DNA of 64,000 bases from assembly GCA_030765045.1 (NCBI GenBank), contig CM060964.1, positions 170,260,219 to 170,324,218 of the forward strand, given 5' to 3'. Position numbers and translations under genes: made by a program. Source of the DNA: Tenodera sinensis (lineage: Eukaryota > Arthropoda > Insecta > Mantodea > Mantidae). This document shows, in pieces, positions 25,690 to 38,965 of the stretch. Positions within the stretch are counted from its first letter, which is position 1. Every line of letters starts with the position of its first letter. A model generated the notes under the pieces. It had not been told where the DNA came from, ran no database searches, and was given only the letters and a program-made list of their open reading frames with translations.

Positions 25690-26480
25690 TTTTACTTTCT
25701 TTACAGGTAAGTAGATGAATTACTGTATTCCACCCAAAATTTCGATGTCGAGATTTCACCGAAAATATGTTTTGAGACCCCCCTGAATCCAAAAAAAGCA
25801 TGTTTAGAAAAGGGTCCATGCATGTGTCAGTCTGTGGACAGCATAACTCAAAAACGAAAAGTGGGTTAAAAACCAAAGTTGGTTTTTAAATTTAGTGTCC
25901 ACGAAGGCTTTGAAGAAAATAGCCCTGCCAGAAACTACCCTTTTCATGCAAAATTTTTCGTAAATTTTTCTTTTCTTTAAAATAGCCCTAACGATTTTGA
26001 TTAAAATGCCATATGTTTAAGATATTTGTATGGCAAATGAAATGTATATTTTGAATTTTCTGGCTATAGCCTATGTAGTCCTGTTTACTCTGGATGACTT
26101 TTAAATAACTCGTAAACTGTAAGATATACAAAATCTTACTCTAGAAAAATGTAGATCTCGCTAAAACACACAATTTGTCTTTTTTGTAGAGTGAACCATT
26201 TCGGAGATATTCCTTGTTATTTGTGTCAGTTTCGGAGAACAAAATTTTCGTGATATGGGAACATCGTTCATTTTTATATGTGAAACGTGCAAAGAGAACG
26301 GAATCTCAAGGTTTTAAAAGATTTGACTATCGCTCAAAGCCTACTGTATTCCCATATTCCCCTTGTACCTACAAGGAAATAAGCAATAAGATAATTTGTA
26401 CATCTCCACTATCACGAAGAAGATATAGGAATACGAGCTTGTAAGAATGGTTAGTACAAGAGTAGGAAAAGTCATTGGAG
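25690..26480 (+). repeat. Dispersed repeat family RF1, copy 2
   Basis: Aligns end to end with 970-1830 and 54380-55210. It lacks the (GT)n expansion and has instead GTGTCAGTCTGTGGACAGC, the likely ancestral text at that point. Open frames inside are short and differ among copies. Confidence 0.7.
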
Positions 26481-27187
26481 TGCAGTACATATTTTTAATT
26501 CATGTAACGTATAATGCGATAACGCTGCTTTTGTAATGCGATTACCATGTGGTTATTTGGTATCTAGTATTTAAAAAACAGATAATGATAAACAGCGATA
26601 CGTTGCAGCACCTTAAACGTCCGTTTGCGGTTCATTGCAGGTGTTCACATTTACTTTCCAGTTGTTTGACATCCATGTGTGGAGTCAGTTGCTCAATTTT
26701 TATCACCGATAAAGTGTTCCACGTGTCTTTTATATTGCTCCGGCATAGTTTTATTTTCAACTCGCACAATTCCCACGAATAACTTCAGAGTAAGTACAAA
26801 AACAATTAACTCCATTGCTCCAAGGATGGTGTTAATGATGGGAAAAACAAAACAGGCTACCTAAGTGTGAATTTGCCATTAGTTGCTTCGGGTGCTTAAC
26901 AGCGGGCCACCACATTTGCGCCACAATGGATTGCTGTGTATGGATAATAATTCGAAACTAATGTGTGTTTTTGTTCTTAGGTTGCCACCACGTTAACATG
27001 GCGAGACATATTTTACGATTGAAGGAAATAAAATATTAAACGAAACAATTTTCCGTCCCACTTGCATACTGCGGGCTGATGCGCGCATAATGCGTCTGGT
27101 GTGGTTAAAAATTGCCATAACATTTTAAAAACGCGCGCGTGGTTAACGATTGTCATAACATTTTAAAAATTAAAGTGATTAAAATTG
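26481..27187. other. Unassigned sequence
   Basis: Contains two short degenerate repeats of CATAACATTTTAAAAA near 27117-27170, possibly the end of the MULE remnant that follows. Confidence 0.4.
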
Positions 27188-28080
27188 TCAAAACTCGTTG
27201 ATTAAAATTTCTGCTTTCAGGTTGTCTTGTGTACATTCAAAAGGGTAATGTATTTCACATAAGCGATACGTGATGTTTGTCTTCCTCTGTATTGCTTTAT
27301 GTAATTTTCTATTTTCTTTGCTTTGTTTTTGTACTTGGATTCTTTTAGTGGGTTGCAGGTGCGTGCCCTTAATTTTCAGATGTTTCCATTTGAATGTTTT
27401 AAAACTGAAATGAAGTTGTATTTGTCTGGATGTGAACTGTAAAAGAAGTTGCATTTTGTATGAAATGCCTCACATGCGCTTGTAGTGAGTGGCTTCAGAC
27501 GATAACTCGGCCCATACTGTAGGATTAAACATGACCTCCTCGGATAAGTAATAATCAACAAGGTAGTCGCTAAATTGTTCCATCTTTTGGCAAAGCGGCT
27601 TGTTATCAGTCATATCAAATACAAATCATTCACCTGCTTCATGTGGAGGTAAATAAGACAAACCAAAACAATGTTTAAACCATTTACCTACTTCAGGCGA
27701 ATTGTCTTTGAACACACTTGCTAGTCCAATGCTTTGTAGTTAACGCCACCATGTCCGGCCAAGATGAAACCTACAACCCAATAGTTGAGTTGTCACTCCA
27801 TGTTAACTTAATGGCTTCTTAGGATGAAGTTTCAACCCCAAAATCTCGCACTTTTCAACTATGGAATGAAGCACCTAGGAATACATGTCTGGTTTTATTT
27901 GCCAGTAAACAAAAAAACTGCTGGAATGTAACGTCCATTGTAAAGGAAATGCAATGTAAATAACTGCATAAAATATTTTGAGCTGCATCTGAAAGTTCTA
28001 TCTACGTAAAGCGTTTCTACTTCACACAAATATTGCCGACTACTTTCACATCCAAAAATAATAATCTTTCTCGTGATCAT
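27188..28080 (-). pseudogene. Second MULE transposase pseudogene
   Basis: Reading leftwards, 28080-27895 gives FGCESSRQYLCEVETLYVDR, then TFRCSSKYFMQLFTLHF and GRYIPAVFLF, the start of a MULE catalytic domain with D present in YVDRTF (canonical DGTF, so G is lost). After decayed sequence, 27660-27430 gives DYLVDYYLSEEVMFNPTVWAE, then LTTSACEAFHTKCN and SSHP, parallel to the MULE at 18338-18547. A lysine-rich tail (27188-27454) resembles MULE C-termini. Several frameshifts make it inactive. I could not identify its terminal repeats. Confidence 0.7.
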
Positions 28081-28714
28081 TTAGTAGCACAAAATTTTCG
28101 TTAATAGAGGACATTGGTTGCACTTCAGTTACAGCTTCGTGAACTTCATGTTCTTAGGTAGTTTCGGCATATGGTGACGTCATTCTGTGTAGATTGCTTA
28201 CATCACGCACAAGTCTCTGGAGTCTCATTCAATGTAGTACTTCTTATGCCTGGTTTTTCATTTACGTCACTGGCCGTTTTCTTTTACAGGTCACATGACG
28301 TACTAGAGTAGCAGGACTGAAAATAGTATGCGTCATCATTTTTAACAGTTTTTCCCGACCTGTTTCCAAGTTTCTTGTTCTAATGTTGCTTGGTGAGCAG
28401 ACTACTTCAGTCTATACGCTTTTTGAATATTTCGTGGTACTTATACACGCAAAGTACCAATATTCTTTTACATATTGGATTGGATTTTGAAATATAAAAT
28501 AAAAATCCGTTACGAGAAGTATAACGTAAGAAATGAAGTAAAACGCAGCAGCACACGTGCAAAGTGGGCACAACAAATGATTGTATAGTTGATTTACAAT
28601 TAAAGAAGAAAAGTTCAAAGGTTGATTTCGTTGCTCGTTTGTTAAATCAGTAATAGAGGCGGGGAGTGGCCATTCATCAGTAGAAGCATGGAGAAGGAAC
28701 AGCCTGGACTGTAA
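28081..28714. other. Unassigned sequence between MULE and Tc1 remnants
   Basis: No feature is supported. The 3' part may belong to the Tc1 element's 5' region. Confidence 0.4.
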
Positions 28715-29537
28715 ATGGGGAACAATCTTCTAGAAACAAACAAGGAGACCGAAATAATTTTTAGATTGCACAATGAGTGCAGGTATTTGAGAGAAATTGT
28801 GAACTTGTTGATAGACTTTCCACTGTGCAGTCAATCGATTGATTTTTGTTTTTGAAGTTTATTGTGAGACAAGATGAAAGAAAGGTTTGCTATAAGGTAG
28901 GACTCACGGCCCTGCACTGATAATGTTTAGACATGCTTTAAGCGTCACCATGTAGTGTTTAGTGAAGGACACTACAATACGAGCAATGTTCTGGACGAAT
29001 GAGACACATTTCTCAGAGTATATAAACAAGTTTGACTTCTGTAAAATACAATATTTTTTTAATAAGCAAAATAAGTGTGATTCTTTTGCTTTAGATGGGC
29101 GGTGTAATAACGTGGTACAAGAAATATTTGAAAGTAGACCCGGTCTCGTATCTAGCTCGCAGGTGGCTCAGTGATTGCTGGGGTTGTATGAGCACCTCGG
29201 AAGTGGGTGACTACACTCTCAATGGATTGATGGACCCCAAATCGTATATGACCATTTTAAAGGAAGATATTCATTCCATTTGTGCTTAAAAGCAAGACGA
29301 TCACAAACATACAGGGGAAACATCTCCGTTTTATATATAATAAACCAAAGAAAGTTAATTCAAAATCAGTCACCTGATGTTAATTTAGAGAATGTTTTTT
29401 TTTGGGGGGGGGGGCAAGTAAATCAGAATGCACAGTTTGTTTCCATTAAAGAAAACTTGAATCAAGAGCTTAAAAAGGAATGGAACTTAACTGAATGTAA
29501 AACTACAGCTGATCTAGTGGAATCTGCCCGATATTAA
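28715..29537 (+). pseudogene. Tc1-like transposase pseudogene
   Basis: The start region (ATG 28715) reads MGNNLLETNKETEIIFRLHN and then YLREIVNLLI, a decayed Tc1 helix-turn-helix. Around 29095-29289 it reads GVITWYKKYLK and, in the next frame, SDCWGCMSTSEVGDYT, then DPKSYMTILKEDIHSI, matching Tc1 'V.VWGC.S..GVG....IDG.MD...Y..IL...'. The last part (29331-29537) reads YIINQRKLIQNQSPDVNLEN and ends EWNLTECKTTADLVES, the Tc1 tail. Frameshifts break it, and a G-run lies at 29406-29413. Text near the start closely resembles the Tc1 copy at 43297, so both probably belong to one family. Confidence 0.75.
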
Positions 29538-29730
29538 TGCAGCAATGAATGCTAGCTATATTTATAAACAGGATACACAAACTATAGAATTACGGCAACT
29601 TCTTTCTAAACAAGTCCATTTGTTTGTCGTAACCAGGGATTATTTATAATTATTGCTTGTTTTGGTATGATGAAATGATTTGCGCATCAGTCATATTTTC
29701 CCAATATCCTGTCGCTGTTCCCACATTGTC

Positions 29731-30375
29731 TTACAAGTAAGCGTTCTGATGGAGCAGAAAAAATCGGAAGTGTTCTATTTGAGAATGCTTACTATTTAAA
29801 ACTAAGTGCTTCTGCAAATTTTAGCCACTCGAACGTAATTGGTTTGTGAGAAAAATGAGTTCATAGAAGGGGGCGTGGGATGTTTTCTTCCTGAATGTTA
29901 ATATTAATAATACTAATGATATTAAGAATAATTTCTTACCTTAATTTACAGTGAGGTCCATTGTTAGTCTTGAATAAATGTGCTGCAATAATGATTATTA
30001 TTAAAATGTACGTGAAATATAACTTCTGTACACCATCAACATTTGATAACTGTTCTATCACATTTATCACAGTGTCCTTTCAAAAACAATAGTCAACTGT
30101 GTTGTGAAAATGCCCACGATGTCTTTCAGCTAATCCCGGCAGTGCCCAGTGCAACTGGACTGGCTACCAATGTCAGAAATTCTTATTGTCATTAGTATAA
30201 TTAACATTCAGGAAGAAAACATGTCCCACTACCCCCTTCTATGAACTCATTTTTCTCACAAACCAATTACGTTCGAGTGGCCAACATTTGCAGAAGCAGT
30301 TATTTTTAAATAGTAAACATTATCAAATGGAACGATTGCGGGTTTTTTCTGCCTCTTCAGAACGTTTGCTTGTTA
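29731..30375. mobile_element. Foldback MITE M2 with ~180-bp inverted repeats
   Basis: The left arm (29731-29915) and right arm (30190-30375) are inverted copies, including TAATTGGTTTGTGAGAAAAA and CATTCAGGAAGAAAAC with only a few differences. The loop of about 270 bp is unrelated. No open frame. The arms are long and well preserved, so this insertion is probably fairly young. Superfamily unknown; no clear target duplication was found. Confidence 0.85.
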
Positions 30376-31229
30376 GTGCAGTTCTCTAGTTGCACATTTT
30401 TGCGCTCGTACTGATAATTGCTTGTAGATTATTGGCATGTATCTAGATCCATGTTTGTGTATAACACATTAGTAACGCAACAGGGGCCCATCTCAGGATG
30501 TCATTCCTTCAGAAATAAACAGCAAATAATGGGATAAGAGCAGAGTTACAATTGAATATGATTAAACGGTGCCTAATATCTTGTACGCTGTATTGGTTCT
30601 TGAAATACTCGCAACCAGTCCACCATAAACAACTGCTTCTAGTGCATCTATGTGTCAGTGTCTATTTTAATAGCATTTGTAACATGTATATTAACAAGTT
30701 TCTTGTGCATGTTTTGAACATCAGAAATGGAAAATACACCAAGTATTCAAATAAAAGCAAAATGTTTTGTAAGCATAACAAAAATAGGGAGAAGTACTCG
30801 GTCTTTTTATTACCATCCTATCTCTTGGAACGTAGGCAACCAAAAGCTTGATCCTACAAGCAATACGCTATATCGCAATGATCATGTCATCAGGCTGAAA
30901 AGGAAACGATGTTGGATAGATGAAAAGATAAAATTGTCATCTATTGGTTAAACAGTGCGAAATACCTTTAAACAAAACTGGGGCGATCTGCAGTGAGCAG
31001 CGATGCCCAACGTTCACTCTGTTCTCATGACGTCACTTTATCCCTCCTTCGCTTTGTGCATGAAACAAAACATTTCCATGTTACTGATTCAGGTAACCAA
31101 GCAGTAGAGATGTTTTCTTTTTAGTCCAAAGAATGCATCATAGTTCGGCGAAAAGTAGTTGGAGGTAAATTTGCCTTCCCTGCTTTCACATGAGGTTGGG
31201 TATCTAACCCAAGTGTCCCAAACTATATA
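30376..31229. other. Unassigned sequence
   Basis: Short plus-strand frames at 30552-30851 and 30727-30951 have no recognised domain. Confidence 0.4.
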
Positions 31230-32705
31230 GCGTTCCACTCTTAGAAGACAGTATGGAGTTAAATGGGATATATCTGTCTCTATCTTAGCGCATACAAGTT
31301 GCCATTAGCCGCGTCCTTTTCTAACCTCGCGCTGTTGCCAGATTCCTAATAGCATGGTATAAATATTCATTTGTTATAAATTTCAGATTTGAACACATTA
31401 TCCTATGCAGAATTTTTTTCTCTATCAGGTTATATACTTTTCAGAGTCATTATACATTTCTATAGACCCAAATTTCTTCAGAAAACGTTTTTTTTTTTTC
31501 AATAGAAGTCCGATATTTGCTGTTTCTATACTCATCACGCACTAACTGCTAGAATGCATCTATATTTTTTTCTTAGGTAGAGTAAACTATAGTGCTACTA
31601 CCTGCCTACTTTGAATTCTCTATGTTTACCCAGTTAAGTGTTATAATTTTTTAAATTAAATGTTTTCGGAAAATTTTATATCTGTGCACTGCAAAAGTTA
31701 CGCAGTGTGAAACTTTTTTGTTATTGAGTTTACATCAGGGAACCAGCGAGAACAAATGTTGAGGAAGGTTGGAGAAAGTTTTTAAAATAAACCAAAAGGC
31801 AGTAACCTCTTTCTTTTATCCAGTAAGGCAAACAAAAGGTATTCATCTATTCAGCGTCAGGCCTGACACAGAAGATAGTATAACGAGCAACACTAACATT
31901 AGTTCGAAAGAAACCGTGTGTGTAACTGTGAGCTGTTATTGCGTTATTTGTTTAATATTTTTGTAAATATTTGTAGTTATGGAGGGGGATGCTAGGAAGA
32001 GACGATATGTTGGTAAATTAAGAAGTACGGAACGCCAAATAATTATGAATGTGTTAGATTATTTTTGAAACAAAATGCGTGTAAGGCAGTAAAAGAAACA
32101 GCTAAGGCTATCGGGTGCTCAGAAGCAGTAGTGTGTATGATTAAAAAGGAACTAATGAAAGGACCTCTAAGAACGCCATCGAAAAAGAAAGCAAAAAGGG
32201 CGGGACTACACAAAACGCTAGGTTAACGCAATATGATTGAATAGTGCAAGGTGGAGTGCGGCGAATTGTTCATTCTTTACAGTTTGCAAATATTCCACCC
32301 ACGCTGAATATAATTTTGTCACTATTCAACAGTGATGAGACCCTACCAAATTTCTCAAGGGCCACTCTTAGTCGGTTCTTACATGATTTGGGGTTCGAAT
32401 ATGAAAGAAGGGGTAACAAGTGCATATTAATAGAAAGAGACGATACCATCAGATGGCGACATAAATATCTAAAAGACGTAAAAAGGTTTAGGGACCAGGG
32501 GAAATCAATTGTTTATACACATGAGTCATTTGTAAATTTAGGTCATACAGTGACAAAGGCGTGCAGGGATACCAAAGTTAAAGTGTCCGTCAAGCAGCAA
32601 TTGAAGGACTAAGTGCAGGACTCCGGCCACCTCGAGTCGCTCGCGGAGAAAGATTCGCAACACTGCGCTCCTTTTAACGTGTACTGTCTTCTAAGGATGG
32701 AACGC
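31230..32705 (+). mobile_element. IS630/Tc1-mariner-like DNA transposon, decayed
   Basis: Inverted ends: the left starts GCGTTCCACTCTTAGAAGAC (31230) and the right, on the complement, GCGTTCCATCCTTAGAAGAC (32705), followed by a shared GTTAAA..G block. The interior has a transposase pseudogene on the plus strand. The gene stops shortly after the first catalytic region, so 3' coding sequence has been deleted. Size is 1476 bp. Confidence 0.8.
31979..32611 (+). pseudogene. IS630-like transposase pseudogene (copy 1)
   Basis: ATG 31979 opens MEGDARKRRYVGKLRSTERQ, stops at TGA (32066), then resumes in the same frame with NACKAVKETAKAIGCSEAVV, a helix-turn-helix. After another stop and a frame change it reads GGVRRIVHSLQF, NFSRATLSRFLHDLGFEY and RWRHKYLKDVKRF. 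It ends IVYTHESFVNLGHTVTK, where the family has 'YTDES.VN..H': the first catalytic Asp is His (CAT). Sequence after this point is lost. The order and wording parallel the frame at 62356-62846, so the two are members of one family. Confidence 0.75.
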
Positions 32706-35700
32706 GCTTTATTTTAAAACACTTCAATACCTTCTATTTCTAAACAGCTTTCGGAGAAGAAACGATGCAAGTCTATCTCTTGAGAATTTGTCATTACTGT
32801 TAACACTTCTTTTAAATAAAAATGTTGAAAAGGTTTGTTAGGTTTATTAAGTGTTTGCTTTGGTTATTGAAGCTGTTGGTGATACATAGTTAAAAGCTAT
32901 GTTTGCGCAGCTATTTGGCTTCCAAGTGCATGTTTATCGTGGCATACAAGTATTAATAAATGCTCCAAGGAGCATTTGTATCCAACTAACACGTACCCGA
33001 ACACGGTAAGTGTGCTATGGAGTGTTTTAATTGGCTGTTACAAATATTATGTACACTCTCTTCGGACATTTCATACCTGATATTAAAACCATACATTATC
33101 ATAAGTAATATCATAAAACGTCTGACCTAAGATCAGATCGTGGAACATTTATCTGGACTATTTCATAAATAAAACTTAAATACTATGTCGCAAAGATTTA
33201 ACCAGAAAATATTAAATTATATTAAAAAAATAACTTAAAATGTATACATTTCCATTAGTGTAGTTCCGGGTTACTCAGCACTGCCAACTGAGGAAAACGA
33301 AACCCAAGAATTAAATGAATTTTGATCTTGTTATAACAGAAAACCATTTTATATCGAATAAATATCGCTTTATTTTTAATGTTAACAAATAACCTTTCTT
33401 CTGAAAAAATACATTAATTATTAAAAGAACAGTTGTTAGAAACACAGTTGTCACATTGAATGGAGTGCAATTTTGGTTGTTAATCGATTGTAATGAATTA
33501 TTTTTCAGCGATTTATGGGATACAGTTGGCAACCCGGACTAAACAAAAATATGACCAGGTGATAATTGATATATGATAACATCCCTGTGTTTGAAATAGA
33601 AACATTGCTTTTGTTTGAAATTAGTGTTGGTCAAATTAGGAATAGACATTGCACGAGCGTAATATTTTGTTTAGTACGCTCATAGGTGAAATTGAAAGCG
33701 TAAAACAAGCACCGTGAACGCTTCTGTATTCCTTCATGCGGTAGGAACCTACTCCAACCCTCCCCAGCCCTCCAGATTAGGTGTAGAACGGTCGCGATTC
33801 ATTTAACTGAAACCCCCAGAGAGAGGGGCAGGGGTGGGGGCGCTTATCATTAAACAATCTAATCATTCGAACAACTTTATACCTTCCCCGGCCTTTCTTT
33901 AGGCTGCAATGTAAACAAGAGCACGTGGTTGAGTAACACTTCGTCGATTGATCGAACCGCACAACTTCCGTGCCAGCAAACGGGTATGAAAATGTAGTCC
34001 GTTAACCAACATGCACATAGCGTTAAATTTAAAATAACTGCAAAAATGATTTGCAAAAAGGGTAAGCTTCTTGCAGTAAATTGAATACTCGTACATTAGT
34101 ATGCAGATCCGTTATTAGAGATATAATTGCGAAATGCATATGCGTGCAGCCGCAGAAAGAAATGAGGGAATGGAACATTAATTTTTTTCAAAATGCCGTC
34201 TCTTGTGGAGTACGTAAAGCATCGCCTGGAGAGCGCTAAGAGAACCCAGTTGCGCATGTTTGGTAACGGGTTCAAATTAGGTTTCAACTGCTGGGCAAGT
34301 TTGATACACCGCCCCTCCGTGTTTCTTTTATTTTCGGATTCCGATGCTTTTAGAAGGTTGGCAGTATTTTGAACCAAAATGTGTAATGAAACGGTGTGTC
34401 GCGAAAAATACTGTCTTTGAAAAAGTGGTGAAGATCCTGGAGCAGGTACCCGAAGAGGAATGTGAGGGATTAGAAGTTCCAGTATGTAAAATAAGCACTC
34501 AGTCCTACTGCGGTTACGTCAGTTATTATAAGTAATATTAAAAGATAGCCTTGACCTTAGATGTTATATTGTCGAAAAGTGCCTCGATTAAACCCCAACT
34601 TCCATCACATTTTCCCTATCTTTGGAAGGCCGCGGATTGTTGTTAGTGATTGGTATTTTTTAATTGTTCCCTGTATATCCCGCCTGTAACTCTGTCGTAA
34701 CGGTGGCCTTTTACTTCGGATTACATTGTGCTTATCGGTGATGGTAGTAACTCAAATATTGTGGGGTTTCTTTGTGTTTTGTAACTAAGATCATATACAT
34801 TCACTTTGATTCATACTTTCAGACTGTGGAGGATAGGAAATACTTTAGACTAGAGAAAAACTCGCACAGCAGGCAGGTGCTTCACGGGGCCAGCCAGCAG
34901 GGCGTGTACCGACAGAGCACGTGTTACACGCCAGCAAAGGTTCTGTCTATTCTTCCCGTAATTAAACAACACATGAAATATTCCTAAAACATTACAATCT
35001 TACCTTGCTCTTTGTGGGCCTTTCCCGGAGGTTGAAATACAGGCACGCTCCCTTTTTCTAAGGATGCAGCTGCTTCACTACATAGTTGCCCTATATTCTG
35101 GATTGGAGAGCTTTCGTAAAAACTTGTTCACATGAAATATAATTTCTCTGCCCTGAGAATGAATCACTTGACGTATGTTGATCGAAAAATCACTTGTCCC
35201 AGCTTCGAGGGGCGTGTTCACGCACTCTGATCACAAACGGTGGAGAAAAGATGTGTATAATAATAATTTAATGTAATATGAACAATATTTGAGCTCGAGT
35301 TCGACACACGACTTAACGATACCGTTCACTTTAACAAAATAGCACACCACTACTCTGAAAACGAACTGAACATTAACTCAGTCCGTTGCAAACTGTGTAA
35401 CTTCTATTTTCATAGTAGGTGCACTGTTTGTTTATGCTTGAGATAAGTGTTGTGAGGAAGGAATGGTGTTGTTTTTCAGGCTTATCTGTGTTGAATGGAT
35501 GTTGGGTAATCATAACCATGTGAAGATAAAACGTGCATCGCTCGCGTTCTAAGTATCGTAGAGACAGGATTTTTGTACGGTCATGATCAGAAAACAAAAT
35601 TCTTATTGTAAAATTGGCATGTCATTTTCAAATATTTATCCTAGCGTAACTAATGAAGATGTTCTCAGTTCAGGCGCGTGAGATGCGTGTACCACATTCG

Positions 35701-36304
35701 GCAGCGCTGGTAGGCGGGGCAAGCTTGGATTCGCTGGAGTCTGCAGTACGGCCCGCCTCCCTCCATATGCCTTTAACTTTTGCGAAGATTATAGTATTTT
35801 TAGTTTTGCACATTTTGTAATTCGGAACAAGTCACATTTTCGTGCTGTGTTATTGACGCCATTTTAACAATTCAGGTATTTACATTTTATTTCATACTGT
35901 AGCCCATGTAATATAAGCGTGTCTTAGTGAAACATTTTCCATTTTATGTATTAATGTTCATGTTTTCTAGGTTTGATTTTGTAAGAGGCCGATTTTGTGT
36001 ACTGTAATCTTGAAATTATTCCAGGTTTGAAATTTTATTTGCTGTATTATGAGCAGGCCTCGGTTTGTGGTTTCAGAGGCAGCACTCAACGCACGGGGTT
36101 GAGTTGATAGCCTGACCGGTGGGGTGGGGTGTGTAGAGTAGCAGGGTCATCATGGCCCTCATTCGTACTGCTGCTTTATTAGTCAGACTTAATAAAATAC
36201 ATTTGATTCAGAGGAATGTAGCGCAGTGACTATCATTTTAGAACGATTACCGTAGTATTTTCTATTCATTGAAGTACGTTTGAAGAGTTATGTCGCTTCT
36301 GCAG
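32706..36304. other. Unassigned sequence, one possible small exon
   Basis: AT-rich, with no recognised transposon. At 34823 an acceptor-like TCATACTTTCAG precedes a GC-richer open stretch to about 34938 (TVEDRKYFRLEKNSHSRQ, then VLHGASQQGVYRQSTCYTPA) followed by a weak AAG|GT. I do not recognise it, and it does not look like KAT6 PHD sequence. It could be a lineage-specific exon or chance. A GC-rich patch at 35660-35770 and a G-rich one at 36090-36140 are also unexplained. Confidence 0.4.
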
Positions 36305-36625
36305 GCATCAGATATAGAAGCTCCTAAGGCTCAGTTCATAATTGAATTACGGCAAAAACTGGATAAATATATTATTGCCTAATTCAAACATGTTTTGGAG
36401 AAAACCTCTGCCTTTGGAGATCAGTGTGCTGTAAGAGACGTTTTATTGGATAGTAACAATGGATGCGAAACTAAGATTCGCCTGATCTCATTCTTCCGTT
36501 ATGCACACGTCATGTCAAGTGACGCACAACAAAGTTTCTCTACATGCAGACTTGTTTTAAGTGAAAATAGGTGTTTTTCTTTCGATACACTGCAAATGCA
36601 CCTTGTAATGCTAGATGATTTATAA
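36305..36625 (+). pseudogene. CGGBP1-like (hAT-derived) C-terminal exon remnant
   Basis: An acceptor GCTTCTGCAG ends at 36304. The frame reads ASDIEAPKAQFIIELRQKLD, has one TAA at 36379-36381, then continues to FFRYAHVMSSDAQQSFSTCR, LVLSENRCFSFDTLQMHLV and a TAA. The pattern 'Y.YAP..S.DVE.SFS.Y...L..NRR.F....L...L.V' is typical of CGG-triplet-binding-protein-1-like proteins, which descend from hAT transposases and are abundant in insects. The internal stop argues for a dead copy. Upstream exons, including the zinc finger, were not found. Confidence 0.6.
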
Positions 36626-38024
36626 ACAACTGTATTAGTTAAACTTTAGATTAGTAGTTTATTTATTTTTAGATTGTAAGTATTTATGTACTTGGTGAAG
36701 AAATGTATTTTGGTGTTCTATATAGCTCGCATTTGTTATCACACATGGCATATGGTTATTTTGAAATGTCAAAATTGCATATAATTTACTTCAAACATAT
36801 TTTTAGCTATTTTGTGTACTAGACGTGCACTGAAAAAGTTATATTTATTGTGCCCTAGCGTGTCTGGAGAAAGATAACTACAGGCACTTTCTCCCACCCC
36901 AGTTGTTCAAGCGCGTTGGTACCGTGGGCGGAGCTCTTATTGTCATTTGGACAGACCCTTCCTTTTTTCTGCTATTCTGAGGAAGTGATGCAAGTTAGTT
37001 ATCCAGCTGAATTCGATTTGCTACTTAAACAAGTCTGTACAGGTGAATGAAATCGGCATTGTACTTTCTGAGGAATAACTTCGCTTTGCCTGGTGGAACT
37101 CCATTCTGGCTATGTACGTTATCAGGGCGAGGTATTTCAGTAAGTTTGCTAAGAAAAAATCAAGGACAAACTATTTTTTGTAATGCAGTGAAATGCTGCT
37201 ACATGTAAAACAGTATGTATAGTTAATTTTATATTTGAAATTCATACTTTATATTACGCAGTACTATATTTTGATTAGTATCTACAAATCTTGTTCAATT
37301 TTTAACGGTGTGTAGATGAAAATAACTTCTATGTCTTCTATTTTGAAAACCTTTGCTTAAAAAACTAGTTTCGCAAAATGAAATCGTTTTGTTTATTTAT
37401 AGCAGCCGTATCTAGCTGCAAGAACCATGCATAATAAGAAAAAATACAAATATGCTATGTATTTAATAAAAATCTTGGTATTTATATCCATAATGTGTTA
37501 GTCTAAAAATAACAAGTTTGAAATTGTAAAATTTTGTTTTTTGGGAAGAACTGAAAAAGGAGAGGCCGTTTAAATTGTCTGCCCAGGACGCTAGCTAACT
37601 GAAATCGAGGCCTAGGCCTAGTACAGAGCTGGGCAACTGGTGCTCACTGAGCGCAGGCTGCTGAAAGCCTTGCACTGATAACTATATTAGGTCAAAAAAG
37701 GGTCGCCCAAGGTATCCCGCAAGTCGCCCAGGCCTGGTATATTCACTGTTTCACTCCTTTTCGTTAACAACCCAATTCTCTGACAATTTGCGAGGCATTT
37801 CCACCATGAGTAGTTAGACCTGAGCTGCAACAACCCCGTGGACATGGCATTGCTGTCATAAAGTCTTAGTGAAAAAATTTGAATGAAGTGCATAAAGAAC
37901 TTCCACCAACATTTTGCGCATGCGTAAGAAATATAAGATGAGAAAGTTGGAATAAAAAGCATGAACACATGGTGGGGTTTAAACTCGGCACACTAGGCAT
38001 TTTTGGCACACAGCTACGACAGCA

Positions 38025-38026
<2 letters not shown>
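36626..38026. other. Unassigned sequence
   Basis: No supported feature. Confidence 0.4.
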
Positions 38027-38080
<54 letters not shown>

Positions 38081-38092
38081 CGTGCGTGCGTG
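38027..38092. repeat. (GT)n-(GCGT)n microsatellite
   Basis: About 66 bp of GT repeat ending in GCGTGC units. Open frames with poly-His/Thr on the minus strand are artefacts. Confidence 0.95.
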
Positions 38093-38892
38093 CGAGTGAT
38101 ATACAACATTGGTCCTGGTTCTATTAAAATCGCCATTCCATGTGCTTTCCGTTTTCTTGCATATCGTCCAGTGCGGCGTTAGTAGCTGAGCTTCAAGAGA
38201 ACTGCAGCTAGTTTTGCGATATGCAGTCCATATTTGATAATACTGAGGTAATATAGCCACAGAAATGTTGGAAGTACTGACAGGTTAAAATGGCGACCAC
38301 GACCATGCCCGACTTGGTGTTAATACACCCTACTTACGAAACGCCTAAATGATACTGACCCACGAAAAGTAGACAAACTTGTCTGAAAGATGGTACAGAT
38401 CTTTGTTTGGCATGTTTCACCGGAAGGCCTCAGACCTTCCGCTAAGAGTATATTTGAGAATAAGCTAACCTTTCATGTCATAGAATTTCCAAAAGAGACT
38501 GCCGCTGGTCGTTTAACTTCACAGAAGGAATTACCCAAAATGTTAAAAAATCTTAATATTAATTTGCAATTGAACTGATAGCCCAATGCAAGCAAAACAT
38601 TGCATGTGTATCCTATGCCTCATAGTGTTTCCATTGATGCAAGCTTAGAAAGTTAAAATTGTTGCTATTGAACTGTTATAATGCTAGAGTAGTATGGTGT
38701 TAAACTACTTCCATTACTACTGCCATCAGTGTAAGTTTTGGTCATATTTGTTTCTCAAGAGCGAAAAGCGAATATGACCATTCTGTAATTTACGTTCTTT
38801 AATAATTGTATCATATGCATTTTGAATGGTGTAAAAAGTTGAAGATTTGAAAAACACTTTTCAGTTTTAGATAGAATCCAGAAAGAAAGAAG
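38093..38892. other. Unassigned sequence
   Basis: No supported feature. A 62-codon plus-strand frame at 38390 has no recognised domain. Confidence 0.4.
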
Positions 38893-38965
38893 AAAAACAC
38901 CCGCTCGTATTTGAACCTCCGTACTTCAGTTTTTGAAGCCGCCACTTTACCACAGCGCTGCCTTG
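38893..38965 (-). repeat. tRNA-like SINE head or tRNA pseudogene
   Basis: On the minus strand the text runs GCGCTGTGGTAAAGTGG (A-box-like), CTTCAAAAACTGAAG (5-bp anticodon-type stem and loop), then GGTTCAAATAC (B-box-like). The stems for an intact cloverleaf are imperfect, so it is more likely a SINE head than a working tRNA. Confidence 0.5.
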
